Assembly: GCF_900167565.1 (NCBI RefSeq)
Contig: NZ_FUZV01000001.1
Location: forward strand, 186,001 to 250,000
From: Pseudoxanthomonas indica
Lineage (GTDB): Bacteria > Pseudomonadota > Gammaproteobacteria > Xanthomonadales > Xanthomonadaceae
Length of the DNA: 64,000 nucleotides
Direction: 5' to 3'
How positions within the stretch are numbered: position 1 is the stretch's first letter; each line of letters opens with the position of its first letter. The translations under genes were made by a program, and so were the position numbers. Of this stretch, positions 45,737 through 55,039 are shown one piece after another. The notes beneath the pieces were generated by a model. It did no database searches. It was given only the letters and a program-made list of their open reading frames with translations, and was not told where the DNA came from.

Positions 45737-45888
45737 GCTGGTGGTCGCGCAGCGCGTTCCTGCTGCTCGGCGTGATGCTGGGCAGCCTGTTGTCGCACTG
45801 GGCGCTGGTGCGCACCACGCCCGAGCAACTGCCTGGCGTACAGACCTCCGAACGGGTCGACACCCAGGCCCTGCACGCCGCCCGGTGA
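45733..45888 (+). CDS. Possible small single-pass membrane protein (CTG start)
   Basis: About 51 residues if translation starts at the CTG overlapping the stop of the previous gene; no ATG, GTG or TTG exists before the hydrophobic segment, although GTG/ATG at 45772/45775 would start inside it. The segment 'SAFLLLGVMLGSLLSHWALV' is a clear membrane helix, followed by a short polar tail. It could be coupled to the upstream gene, or be a non-coding continuation of the frame. Confidence 0.35.
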   Translation: MSWWSRSAFLLLGVMLGSLLSHWALVRTTPEQLPGVQTSERVDTQALHAAR

Positions 45889-45891
45889 TCG

Positions 45892-48843
45892 TCAGTGCGC
45901 GTTGCGCAGCGGGATGCCAGCCAGGTAATCCAGCAAGGCGTCCATCTTCATCGGCCGGGCAATCAGATAGCCCTGCACCTGATCGCAGTGATGGCGGCGC
46001 AGCCATTCCAGTTGCTGCTCGGTCTCCACGCCCTCGGCAATCATGGTCAGGCCCAGATTGTGTCCCAGCGAAATCAACGCGCGGCAGATGGCGGCGCTGC
46101 GTTCGTCATCGGTCACCCCGCGCACGAAGGTCTGGTCGATCTTCAGCGCATCCAGCGGCAGTTGGTGCAGGTAGGCCATGCTGGAGAAGCCGGTGCCGAA
46201 ATCATCGAGTGAGGTGCAGATGCCATTGCGCTGCAGCTGGCGCAGGGTCTGCACGGTGCGGTCCGGCCGGTCCAGCAGCACGCTTTCGGTCACTTCGATA
46301 TGCAACGCCCCGCGCGGCAGGCCATGGCGCTGCTGCAGGCGGATCAGCCGATCGGCGAAATCGGGGCGCGCCAGCTGCAAGGGCGAGACATTGATGGCGA
46401 TCGGCAGGTCGTCCCAGCCCTCACGCGCCAGGCGCTGCTGGCAGCGCATCGCCTCTTCCATCACCCACTCGCCCAGCGGCAGGATCAGCCCGGCGTCCTC
46501 GCTCAGCGCGATGAACTGCGAGGGCGGCACGAAGCCGCCGCCGGCCTGCGGCCAGCGCAGCAACGCTTCCAGGCTGGCCGGCCGCGCCTCGTCGACCCGC
46601 GTGATCGGTTGGAAGTGCAGCTCGAACTCCTGCCGCTCCAGCGCCTGGTGGATGCGCCCGATCAGGCGCAGCCGATCACTGGCGGCGGTGGCCATGTCGG
46701 CGCGGAAGTGGCGACACACCGTGCCCTCGGCGCGCGCCACATGCGCCGCCAGCGCGGCCTTGCTGGCGGTCGCGTCGAAGCCCTCCTCGGCGCATTCGGC
46801 CCAGCCCAGCCAGGCTTCCAGGGTGCGCACCGATCCGCCCTGCTCCACCGGCTGGGTGACGGCCAGATGCAAGGCATCCACCACCCCTTCCATCGCCGGC
46901 GTGCCCGGCACGGCCAGCACGAAGGCTTCGGCAGGCACGAAGGCGATCGCCCCCTGCCACTGTGCGGCCAGATCCTCCAGCCGGCTCGCGATGCTATCGA
47001 GCAGGCGCGTGGCCACCGCCTGCCCCAGGCTGTCGATCACCGGCTCGATGCCGCGCAACTGGATGTAGATCAACTGGCATTGCGTCGGTGCCTGCTGGCG
47101 CACCCACGCCTTCAGCCCCGGCAGGTTGAACAGGCCGATGGTGCTGTCGTGGGTGGCGCGATAATGCAGTTCGCGCTCGTAGGCCAGGGTGTCGCTGATG
47201 TCCTCGGCCAACACCAGCCGCGCCGGTCGATCATCGTAGGTAATGCTGGCCGAGTAGACGCGCACGTCGATGACGCTGCCATCCTTCTTCACGTGCCGCC
47301 AGGTCTCGCCTTCGTCGCTGGGCACGCCGAACATCGACAGGCGCACGGCCTGGCTATCTTCGTCCGGGCGGATGTCGAGGATGCTCATCGCCAGGAATTC
47401 CTCGCGCCGGTAGCCGTAGTGGCGCACCGCGGCTTCGTTGACTTCGAGGAAGCGCAGGGTCTGTGCGTCGAACACCCAGAACGGCAGCGGATTGCGCTCG
47501 AACAGCAGGCGGTAGCGGCGCTCGGTGTCGAGCAGGCGCGACTGCGCTTCCCGCTCGGCGGTGATGTCGACCACCGTGCCGGCCATGGTCGGATCCGCAT
47601 CGCCCCGCACGAAGGCGCCGCCACGGCTGGCGATCCAGCGCACTTCGCCATCCGGACGGATGATCCGGTAGTCGGTGACGAACGCCTGGCGCGTGCGCCA
47701 GGATTCGGCGAAGCGCTGTTGCAGCTGTTCGCGATCGTCGGGGTGGACCATGGCGAAGAATTCTTCGCTGCTGGCGCGGCTGCGATCGTCCGGCTGGCCC
47801 ATGATGTCGGACACCTGCTCGGACCATTCGATCTCCGCGCCCGGGTGGCGCACCGACCAGGTGCCGGTCTTGCCCACCTGTTGCGCCAGGCGCAGGCGCT
47901 CGGCGGCGCGGTTGACCTCCAGCAACAGCCCGCCCTGCGCACGCGCCGAACGGCGCAGATGTCGCCACAGGTACAGGAAGGCCGCGCAATACAGCAGGTA
48001 CAGCGAACCGGCAACCGCCAGCAGCAGATACCAGTCGTGCAGGGTTTCGTGCGTACCCAGGCCGGCGCTGACCTGCAGGCGGTACTCCGGCAATGCCAGC
48101 CGCGCCGAGATCCGCTCGACGCCGTCGACTGCGCTGCGCCTGACGATGACCCGGGCGCTGTCACTGGCGCCCAGCAGATCGGCATAGCGCTTGCCGATGT
48201 AACGGCCGGCGCCGTCACTGCGCGCCACCACGGTGCCCTGGGCGTCGACCACGGTGACCACGCCTTCTTTGCCGGTGTCGAGGTTGCCGATCACGCGCTG
48301 GATTTCCGCCACCCGCAAGCGCGTGACGATCCAGCGCCCGCCGTCCATCGGCATCAGCAAGGGCAACACCCATTCGCCATCGGCGCGTTGCAGGCGACCG
48401 AACGACAGCGGCCGCTTGCCGCCGCGCGGAGTACTGCGGCGGGCGTCGTCGGGAATCGACACGCCCACGCCGCGGGTGATCGCCACACCGTTGCGGTCCA
48501 CCACCACGATGCTCTGCAGCTCGGCGTGCCGGCTGACCACGCCGGCGACCGATTCGCTCAACAATTGCGGCGCCGCCTCCGGCACCGTCGCGAACAGCTG
48601 CTGGGCGTCACCGGCGATGCCGCCCATGGCGCGTTCGAGATTGCGCAGTTCAAGATGCAGCAGGCGGGCCGTGCCTTCGGCCAGGGCCAGCGCCTGGCGC
48701 TCGGCCGCGGCCATGCGCACATTGCGATCGCGCTGGATGAAATAGCCCAGCACGTAGGCCAGCGCCAGCGCCAGCAACAGGCCCGACCAGGCGACGGCCT
48801 TGCTGGAGCGGATCACCGGAAGGTCCTTGCGCGTGCTCGCCAT
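45892..48843 (-). CDS. Membrane c-di-GMP phosphodiesterase (sensor-PAS-PAS-degenerate GGDEF-EAL)
   Basis: 983 residues. Membrane helices at about 16-36 and 290-315 enclose a periplasmic sensor (Cache-like: 'SIVVVDRNGVAITRGVG'). Two PAS domains (about 335-450, 460-580) lead to a GGDEF domain whose signature is replaced by PAEAF, so cyclase activity is unlikely. The EAL domain is intact: EALLRW, NVSPLQL, EVTES, DDFGTGFSS, EGVET and QGYLIARPM. It should degrade c-di-GMP and thereby affect motility and exopolysaccharide. The ATG at 48843 is preceded by GGTGG; a GTG two codons earlier is possible. Confidence 0.92.
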   Translation of the reverse strand: MASTRKDLPVIRSSKAVAWSGLLLALALAYVLGYFIQRDRNVRMAAAERQALALAEGTARLLHLELRNLERAMGGIAGDAQQLFATVPEAAPQLLSESVAGVVSRHAELQSIVVVDRNGVAITRGVGVSIPDDARRSTPRGGKRPLSFGRLQRADGEWVLPLLMPMDGGRWIVTRLRVAEIQRVIGNLDTGKEGVVTVVDAQGTVVARSDGAGRYIGKRYADLLGASDSARVIVRRSAVDGVERISARLALPEYRLQVSAGLGTHETLHDWYLLLAVAGSLYLLYCAAFLYLWRHLRRSARAQGGLLLEVNRAAERLRLAQQVGKTGTWSVRHPGAEIEWSEQVSDIMGQPDDRSRASSEEFFAMVHPDDREQLQQRFAESWRTRQAFVTDYRIIRPDGEVRWIASRGGAFVRGDADPTMAGTVVDITAEREAQSRLLDTERRYRLLFERNPLPFWVFDAQTLRFLEVNEAAVRHYGYRREEFLAMSILDIRPDEDSQAVRLSMFGVPSDEGETWRHVKKDGSVIDVRVYSASITYDDRPARLVLAEDISDTLAYERELHYRATHDSTIGLFNLPGLKAWVRQQAPTQCQLIYIQLRGIEPVIDSLGQAVATRLLDSIASRLEDLAAQWQGAIAFVPAEAFVLAVPGTPAMEGVVDALHLAVTQPVEQGGSVRTLEAWLGWAECAEEGFDATASKAALAAHVARAEGTVCRHFRADMATAASDRLRLIGRIHQALERQEFELHFQPITRVDEARPASLEALLRWPQAGGGFVPPSQFIALSEDAGLILPLGEWVMEEAMRCQQRLAREGWDDLPIAINVSPLQLARPDFADRLIRLQQRHGLPRGALHIEVTESVLLDRPDRTVQTLRQLQRNGICTSLDDFGTGFSSMAYLHQLPLDALKIDQTFVRGVTDDERSAAICRALISLGHNLGLTMIAEGVETEQQLEWLRRHHCDQVQGYLIARPMKMDALLDYLAGIPLRNAH

Positions 48844-48951
48844 GTCCACCGTCGACTATCCGTTGTCCCTGTTGTGCCATCGAGGCCGCGTGCAGGCAAG
48901 TAAAAACGCGACGTGCCCCTGCATGCAAGGCCTGTGCATCGATTGCCCTGG

Positions 48952-49425
48952 CTAGCGCGTGGATGTGCCACGCCGACTCAACAACCGCTCGATCCACGAC
49001 AGCAACACCAGCACCGCCAGCGTCATCGCCGTCACCACCAGCGGCAGCAGGTAGTAACCGAAGCCGACGGCCACGCCGATCACCGCGACCATCAGAAGTG
49101 AGGCTGCGGTGGTGATGCCGATCACCACGCCGGCCGAGCGCTGCGCGAAGATGGTGCCTGCACCGATGAAAGCCACGCCGGCGATGACCGCCTCGACCAG
49201 GCGGAACGGATCGACCATCACCGTTTCATCGCCGCGGTCCATGTGCGCTTCCATCACCAGATCGCCGGTGCCCACCAGGAACGCGGCGGCGCCACCGACC
49301 AGCATGTGGGTGCGGAAGCCCGCCGGCCGATCCTTCATCTCGCGCTCCACGCCGATGCTACCGGCCAGCACCATCGCGTAGATCACTTCGACCACGACTT
49401 GCCATTGTCCTTCCAACGCAGGCAT
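48952..49425 (-). CDS. MgtC/SapB family membrane protein
   Basis: 157 residues, AGGAGAG ahead of the ATG at 49425. Four to five helices with the family signatures 'AGSIGVEREMKDRPAGFRTH' and 'EAVIAGVAFIGAGTIF'. MgtC members help growth at low magnesium or within hosts by inhibiting F-type ATPase or other targets; members of the short SapB branch have no settled role. No Mg-responsive leader is evident. Confidence 0.9.
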   Translation of the reverse strand: MPALEGQWQVVVEVIYAMVLAGSIGVEREMKDRPAGFRTHMLVGGAAAFLVGTGDLVMEAHMDRGDETVMVDPFRLVEAVIAGVAFIGAGTIFAQRSAGVVIGITTAASLLMVAVIGVAVGFGYYLLPLVVTAMTLAVLVLLSWIERLLSRRGTSTR

Positions 49426-49552
49426 GCACGCTCTCCTGGGCTTGGCATGACGCCAGCCTCGCGCGCGCGCAGTCAAAACGATGCGAAAGTTGTTGCAGGA
49501 AGATGAAGACGCATCCACATCATACTCACGCCATGTTGCATAGCATCAAAGC

Positions 49553-50317
49553 ATGGGAAGTGAATCGACTGACGACGCGGCCCCGCCGCTGATCGAGGAA
49601 GATTGGGCCGTATTTCTGGATGTGGACGGCTCACTGGCCGAGCATGCGCCGACGCCGTCCGATGTGCGTATCGACCCGCAACTGATGCAGGCACTGCCGA
49701 AGCTGGCAGAGCTGTGTGGCGGCGCGGTGGCGCTGGTGAGCGGACGATCGATCCAGGCGCTGGATGATCTGTTCGCACCGCTGGACATTGCCGCGATGGC
49801 CGGCCTGCACGGACTGGAGCGGCGCGGCCATGGCGGCGCGCACGCGGCGCCGGAGATGGGCGCGGATTTTCTCGAACTGGCGCGCCAGGCCGAAGCGATC
49901 GCCGCCGAGTATCCGGGCGCGCTGGTCGAATACAAGGGCGGCTGCCTGTTCCTGCATTGGCGCTCGGCGCCTGACGCAGCGGCCTCGTTCTCGAGCTTCG
50001 CCGAGCGCGTGCGCGAACAGCTGGCCGGGCATCGCCTGCATCCTGGCGCGCATGGCATCGAGATTCGTCCCATCGGCGTGGACAAGGGCATCGCGATCGC
50101 CGCCTTCATGGAAGAAGCGCCGTTCCGTGGTCGACGTCCGGTGTTCATTGGCGATGATCCGGCCGACGAACCCGGCTTCGCCGTGGTCAACGCGTTCGAC
50201 GGCGTCAGCGTGCTGGTGGGCGGTGATCGTCCTACCAGCGCACGCTACCGGCTGGACAATCCGCGCCGGGTGCGGCAATGGCTGTTCGCCTCGCTGGATC
50301 GGAAGCAGGCGGCATGA
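49553..50317 (+). CDS. otsB: Trehalose-6-phosphate phosphatase
   Basis: 254 residues, HAD superfamily. Motif I is DVDGSLAEHAP, motif II 'LVSGRSIQALDD', motif III Lys in 'GVDKGIAIAAFME' and motif IV 'FIGDDPADEPGFAVV'. It removes phosphate from trehalose 6-phosphate made by the next gene. OtsB starts the four-gene run, overlapping otsA by four bases. Trehalose serves as an osmotic and desiccation protectant. Confidence 0.95.
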   Translation: MGSESTDDAAPPLIEEDWAVFLDVDGSLAEHAPTPSDVRIDPQLMQALPKLAELCGGAVALVSGRSIQALDDLFAPLDIAAMAGLHGLERRGHGGAHAAPEMGADFLELARQAEAIAAEYPGALVEYKGGCLFLHWRSAPDAAASFSSFAERVREQLAGHRLHPGAHGIEIRPIGVDKGIAIAAFMEEAPFRGRRPVFIGDDPADEPGFAVVNAFDGVSVLVGGDRPTSARYRLDNPRRVRQWLFASLDRKQAA

Positions 50318-51789
50318 GCACGGCCGAGGCCATCGTGGGCATGGGCGCGCGTGCGGGCAGTCGCACGGTGATGGTGTCCAATCGGGTGGCCTTGCCCGGA
50401 CAGACACAGACCGGCGGCCTGGCGGTGGCGCTCACCGCCGCCATCGGTGAGGGCAGCGGCCTGTGGCTGGGCTGGAGCGGCACGCTGGCCAGCGACAAGC
50501 GGCCGCCGATCTGCAAGCAAAGCCAGGGTGGCTTGGACTACGTGCTGGTGGATCTGCCGGCCGACGATTTCGAAGGCTATTACCACGGCTACGCCAACCG
50601 GGTGCTGTGGCCGCTGTTCCACTACCGGATCGATCTGGTCGACTATCACCGCGAGCAGCGCGACGCCTACCTGCGGGTCAACCGGGTCTTTGCCGAAGCG
50701 CTGGCGCAGCAGCTGCGCGGCGACGATGTCATCTGGGTGCACGACTACCACCTGATTCCGCTGGCGCAGTGCCTGCGCGATCTGGGCGTGGGCAACCGCA
50801 TCGGCTTCTTCCTGCATATCCCGTTGCCGCCGCCGGACGTGCTCAACGCCCTGCCCGGCCATCGTGCCCTGCTCGGCGCACTGGAAGCCTACGACCTGGT
50901 CGGCTTCCAGACCCGCAACGATCTGCAGAACTTCCGTCACTACCAGGCCCAGCACGTCCCCATCACGCAGCCGCGCTGCCGCAGTGACGCGTTTCCGATC
51001 GGCATCGACGTGGACGCGATCATCCGCACCGCGCAGGCCAACGAGGCGCGCGTGGCCGGCCATGATCTGCGCGCCAGCCTGTCGGGACGGCGGCTGGCCA
51101 TCGGCGTGGATCGACTGGACTATTCCAAAGGCCTGCCGGAACGCTTCAAGGCGTTCGAGCGGCACCTGCAATCGGGCGAGGACGCCGGCCACTGGACGTA
51201 TCTGCAGATAGCCCCGCACAGCCGCACCCGCGTACCGGAATACCAGAGCCTGCGCCGCGAACTGGAAGGCCTGGCCGGCCACATCAACGGGCGCCATGCG
51301 CGCCCGGACTGGACCCCCATCCGCTACGTCAACGACAGCTTTCCGCAGAGTGTGCTGGCCGGCTTCTACCGCGCCGCCGACATGGCCTTGATCACGCCGC
51401 TGCGTGACGGCATGAACCTGGTGGCCAAGGAATACCTGGCCTCGCAATCGCCGCTGGACCCGGGCGTGCTGGTGTTGTCGCGCTTTGCCGGCGCCGCCGA
51501 GGAACTGCCGCAGGCGCTGCTGGTCAATCCGCACGATATCGATGAAGTGGCCAGCGCCATCAACACCGCCAGCAGCATGCCGCTGGCCGAACGCCAGGAT
51601 CGCTGGCACACGATGATGGACACCCTGCGCGGCAACGATGTCGGCCACTGGGCGCGCCGCTTCCTGCAGACCCTGCGCGCGCCTGCCGCGCCGCCACGCA
51701 CGCCAACGGCGCCAGCAGAACCGGCACAGAAGAACACACGCCAGCCGCAGGCCACGCTGGCGACCACCGATGGAGTTCCCTGGCAATGA
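50314..51789 (+). CDS. otsA: Trehalose-6-phosphate synthase
   Basis: 491 residues from the ATG in ATGA at 50314. GT20 signatures: 'VMVSNRVALPGQTQTGGLAV', 'VIWVHDYHLIPLAQCLRD', 'GFFLHIPLPPPDVL', 'IGVDRLDYSKGLPERF' and 'PLRDGMNLVAKEYLASQ'. It couples UDP-glucose and glucose 6-phosphate. The C-terminal 30 residues are a Pro/Ala-rich tail not usual in OtsA. The next gene begins within its last codons (ATGA). Confidence 0.96.
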   Translation: MSTAEAIVGMGARAGSRTVMVSNRVALPGQTQTGGLAVALTAAIGEGSGLWLGWSGTLASDKRPPICKQSQGGLDYVLVDLPADDFEGYYHGYANRVLWPLFHYRIDLVDYHREQRDAYLRVNRVFAEALAQQLRGDDVIWVHDYHLIPLAQCLRDLGVGNRIGFFLHIPLPPPDVLNALPGHRALLGALEAYDLVGFQTRNDLQNFRHYQAQHVPITQPRCRSDAFPIGIDVDAIIRTAQANEARVAGHDLRASLSGRRLAIGVDRLDYSKGLPERFKAFERHLQSGEDAGHWTYLQIAPHSRTRVPEYQSLRRELEGLAGHINGRHARPDWTPIRYVNDSFPQSVLAGFYRAADMALITPLRDGMNLVAKEYLASQSPLDPGVLVLSRFAGAAEELPQALLVNPHDIDEVASAINTASSMPLAERQDRWHTMMDTLRGNDVGHWARRFLQTLRAPAAPPRTPTAPAEPAQKNTRQPQATLATTDGVPWQ

Positions 51790-52841
51790 GGATCGCGCAA
51801 GTCTCGCCGCTGTTCGAATCGGTACCGCCCAAGTTGTACGGCGGCACCGAGCGGGTGGTGTCCTATCTCACCGAATCGCTGGTCGACGCCGGTCACGAGG
51901 TCACCCTGTTTGCCTCCGGTGATTCGCATACGCGCGCGCAACTGGCGGTCGGGCGCGATCTCGCCCTGCGTCTGGACGATGCGCCGTTGAAGGCGGCGGT
52001 AGCCGCGCACTTCGCCATGCTCAGCGACCTGCGCAAGCGTGCGGCGGAGTTCGACATCATCCACCTGCATATCGATCTGCTGCCGATGCCGCTGCTGGAA
52101 CCCTTCGCCGCGCGCACGGTGAGCACGATGCATGGCCGCCAGGACAAGAAGGATCTGCCGGCGTTCTATCGCCGCTTTCCGGACTTTCCGCTGGTGTCCA
52201 TCTCCGACGCCCAACGCAAGCCGATGCCGTGGGCCAACTGGCTGGGCACGGTGTACCACGGCCTGCCCGAGCATCTGTATGCCCCGCCGGCCAACCCGCG
52301 CGGTGACTACCTGGCGTTCCTCGGCCGCGCCTCGCCGGAAAAGCGCCTGGATCGCGCCATCCATATCGCCCGCCGCGCCGGCATGCCGCTGCGCATCGCG
52401 GCCAAGGTCGACGTCGCCGACCGCGTGTACTTCCGCGAAACCATCCGTCCGCTGCTGGGTCACGACGGCATCGAGTTCATCGGCGAGATCAGCGACGCCG
52501 ACAAGGCCGAGTTCCTCGGCAATGCGCGTGCGCTGCTGTTCCCGATTGATTGGCCGGAACCGTTTGGCCTGGTGATGATCGAGGCCATGGCCTGCGGCAC
52601 GCCGGTGATCGGCTGGCGCTGCGGCGCGGTGCCGGAAGTGCTGGATGAAGGGGTGACCGGCTACATCGTCGACTCGATCGCCGGCGCCGCCGAGGCGGTG
52701 GCGCGCGTGGGCGAACTGTCGCGCGAGCGCATCCGCCAGGTGTTCGAGCAACGCTATTCGGTATCGGCGATGACCCGCGAATACCTCACCCTGTACCAGA
52801 CCCTGCTCGATCCCCCCGCCGTTCGCATGCTCGAGGCCTGA
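51786..52841 (+). CDS. Glycosyltransferase family 4 in trehalose operon
   Basis: 351 residues. 'RIAQVSPLFESVPPKLYGGT' is the start of a well-known subgroup of GT4 proteins; later motifs are 'YLAFLGRASPEKRLDRAI' and 'EPFGLVMIEAMACGTPVIG' (EX7E). Donor and acceptor are unknown. Coupling by ATGA to otsA and its neighbour being a debranching-type enzyme suggests a role in alpha-glucan or glucosyl-glycerate metabolism; this is inferred from context alone. Confidence 0.9.
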   Translation: MRIAQVSPLFESVPPKLYGGTERVVSYLTESLVDAGHEVTLFASGDSHTRAQLAVGRDLALRLDDAPLKAAVAAHFAMLSDLRKRAAEFDIIHLHIDLLPMPLLEPFAARTVSTMHGRQDKKDLPAFYRRFPDFPLVSISDAQRKPMPWANWLGTVYHGLPEHLYAPPANPRGDYLAFLGRASPEKRLDRAIHIARRAGMPLRIAAKVDVADRVYFRETIRPLLGHDGIEFIGEISDADKAEFLGNARALLFPIDWPEPFGLVMIEAMACGTPVIGWRCGAVPEVLDEGVTGYIVDSIAGAAEAVARVGELSRERIRQVFEQRYSVSAMTREYLTLYQTLLDPPAVRMLEA

Positions 52842-52847
52842 TCGCCG

Positions 52848-54965
52848 ATGGATTCCGCCGCCGATGCCGCGCTGTACACCCGCTATGTGCTCAAGGATGG
52901 CGACAGTTTCCTGGTGGCCAACAGCTATGGCGATGTCGCCGGCCCCAGCGAAGGCTTTTTCGTCAGCGATACCCGCGTGCTGTCGTCGTACCGGCTGCGG
53001 CTGGGCGAGGAAACCCCGACCCTGCTCAGTTCCGCGGTGACCCAGGACAACGTGCTGTTCGTGGCGCACCTGACCAACCGCGCGCTCTCGCCGCTGGATG
53101 AAGTCGGCACGCCCCAGGGCCTGATCCACATCAACCGCAATCGCTTCCTGTGCCAGGAGCGCATGTACGAGCGGCTGACCTGCGTCAACTACGGCGAGAC
53201 GCGCGTGACCTTGCCGCTGCGCTTCTCGCTGGCGGCGGATTTCTGGGACATGTTCGAAGTGCGTGGCAGCAAACGCCCGGCGCGCGGCCGGCTGATGGAA
53301 CCGGAACCGGGCGAAATCGGCTACGTGTTCCGCTATGTCGGTCTGGATGACGTGGAGCGCGCCAGCTTCATCCGCTTCTCGCGGCCGCCGATCTTCCAGG
53401 GGCCGGGCGAGCTGGAATTCCTGCTCACGCTGGAGTCGGACGAGACCCAGGATTTCTACATCGAGGTCGGTTCGGACACTGGCGAGCCGCCTTCGCGCGA
53501 ACGCTATCGCCAGCAGGCCGCGGTGGCGCGCCGGCGCATGCGCACCAAGCAACGGCGCGGCGCGCGCATCCTCAGCAGCGGCCCGTTGTTCGATCAGTGG
53601 ATGCGCCAGTCGCGCTCGGATCTGGCGCTGCTGACCAGCGAGCTGGAAACCGGCCCGTATCCGTATGCCGGCATTCCGTGGTTCTCCACTCCGTTTGGTC
53701 GCGATGCGGTGATCACCGCCTTGCAAACGCTGTGGCTGGATCCGGGCCTGGCCAAGGGCGTGCTGCGCTTCCTCGCCGAGCACCAGGCCAAGGAGGACGC
53801 ACCCTTCCTCGATGCGGCGCCGGGCAAGATCATGCACGAGACGCGCAAGGGCGAGATGTCGAGCCTGCGCGAACTGCCGTTTGGCCTGTACTACGGCGGC
53901 GTGGATACCACGCCGTTGTTCGTGATGCTGGCGCATGCGCATTACCGGCGCACCGGCGACGCCGCTTTCCTGGCGTCGCTGTGGCCGTCGCTGGAAGCGG
54001 CGATCGGCTGGGTCGAGCGGGTCTGCGATGCCAACCCGCTGGGCCTGCTCGACTACGCACGCACGGCCGAAGGTGGCCTGACCAACCAGGGCTGGAAGGA
54101 CAGCGGCGATTCGGTGTTCCATGCCGATGGCCGGCTGGCGCCGGGCCCCATCGCACTGGTGGAAGTGCAAGGCTACGCCTTCGCCGCACTGCAAGGCATG
54201 GCCCAGCTGGCGATGGTGCTGGGCCAACCCGAGCGCGCCGCCGGCTGGCAACTGCGCGCCGAGCGCCTGCGCGGCGCGGTGGAAACCCATTACTGGGATG
54301 AGGACATGGGCTTCTACGGCCTGGCCATCGATGGCGAGCGTCAGCTCTGCCGCGTGCGCACCAGCAATCCCGGCCATCTGCTCTACACCGGTCTGGCCGA
54401 ACCGGCGCGCGCCACCCGCGTCGCCGAGCAACTGCTGTCATCGGCGTTCTTCAGCGGTTGGGGCGTGCGCACGGTGGCGCGCGGCGAAGCCCGATACAAC
54501 CCGATTTCGTACCACAACGGATCCACCTGGCCGCATGACAGCGCGCTGTGCGGCAGTGGCATCGCCCGCGCCGGCGTGCGCGGCGGCGTCACCCGCCTGT
54601 TGCGCGGCGCATTCGAAGCCGCGGTGCACTTCGACATGCGCCTGCCGGAATTGTTCTGCGGCTTCTCGCGCCGCCAGGGTGCACCGCCCGTCGCCTACCC
54701 CGTCGCCTGTCTGCCGCAGGCCTGGGCCGCAGGCTCGGGTTTGATGCTGCTGCAGGCCTGCCTGGGCATCGAGGTGGATGGCGTGCAGAACATGGTGGAA
54801 ATCAACCGCCCGGAACTGCCCACCGGTATCGAGGACGTGCGCATCAACGACCTGCCGATTGGCGAGCGCCGCTTCGACCTGGTGTTCCGCAAGGTCGGCG
54901 AACGCATCAGCGTGTTCGCCGAAGGCGAAGGCGCCTCCGGCCTGGCCGTGTGCATCCGCCAATAA
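52848..54965 (+). CDS. Amylo-alpha-1,6-glucosidase family protein (glycogen debranching-like)
   Basis: 705 residues. The N-terminal bacterial GDE domain (about 10-210, 'YVLKDGDSFLVANSYGDVAG', 'GFFVSDTRVLSSYRL') is followed by an alpha/alpha6 toroid (about 270-690) with 'GIPWFSTPFGRDAVITALQT', 'GLTNQGWKDSGDSVFHADG' and 'SYHNGSTWPHDSALCG'. Such proteins hydrolyse alpha-1,6 branches or small glucosides such as mannosyl- or glucosylglycerate. Seven bases separate it from the GT4 gene. Cytoplasmic; no signal peptide. Confidence 0.92.
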   Translation: MDSAADAALYTRYVLKDGDSFLVANSYGDVAGPSEGFFVSDTRVLSSYRLRLGEETPTLLSSAVTQDNVLFVAHLTNRALSPLDEVGTPQGLIHINRNRFLCQERMYERLTCVNYGETRVTLPLRFSLAADFWDMFEVRGSKRPARGRLMEPEPGEIGYVFRYVGLDDVERASFIRFSRPPIFQGPGELEFLLTLESDETQDFYIEVGSDTGEPPSRERYRQQAAVARRRMRTKQRRGARILSSGPLFDQWMRQSRSDLALLTSELETGPYPYAGIPWFSTPFGRDAVITALQTLWLDPGLAKGVLRFLAEHQAKEDAPFLDAAPGKIMHETRKGEMSSLRELPFGLYYGGVDTTPLFVMLAHAHYRRTGDAAFLASLWPSLEAAIGWVERVCDANPLGLLDYARTAEGGLTNQGWKDSGDSVFHADGRLAPGPIALVEVQGYAFAALQGMAQLAMVLGQPERAAGWQLRAERLRGAVETHYWDEDMGFYGLAIDGERQLCRVRTSNPGHLLYTGLAEPARATRVAEQLLSSAFFSGWGVRTVARGEARYNPISYHNGSTWPHDSALCGSGIARAGVRGGVTRLLRGAFEAAVHFDMRLPELFCGFSRRQGAPPVAYPVACLPQAWAAGSGLMLLQACLGIEVDGVQNMVEINRPELPTGIEDVRINDLPIGERRFDLVFRKVGERISVFAEGEGASGLAVCIRQ

Positions 54966-54994
54966 GCGCAGCACAGTCCGGCCGAACCGTAGGA

Positions 54995-55032
54995 GGGGCT
55001 GACCAGACATCCGTCTGTTGCAAGCCAGCCCC
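54995..55032. terminator. Hairpin between convergent genes, REP-like
   Basis: GGGGCTG and CAGCCCC pair, with AGAC/GTCT inside the loop. The left arm lies in GTAGGAGGGGCTG, similar to REP-type sequences of Pseudomonas and relatives. No T-run. Confidence 0.4.
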
Positions 55033-55039
55033 GAACGCT

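Noticed and set aside
46300..48903. An 867-codon open frame on the plus strand
   Set aside because: It is antisense to the EAL protein, which has recognisable domains throughout; the shadow frame has none.
49442..49456. TGGCATGACGCCAGC ahead of otsB as a sigma-54 promoter
   Set aside because: Spacing is right, but three conserved positions differ and it lies about 100 bases from the gene, so it is likely chance.
51366..54431. A 1021-codon open frame on the minus strand
   Set aside because: It runs antisense across otsA, the GT4 gene and the glucosidase gene, all with clear family motifs. Its translation is rich in Arg, His, Ala and Gln, as expected for the complement of GC-rich coding DNA.
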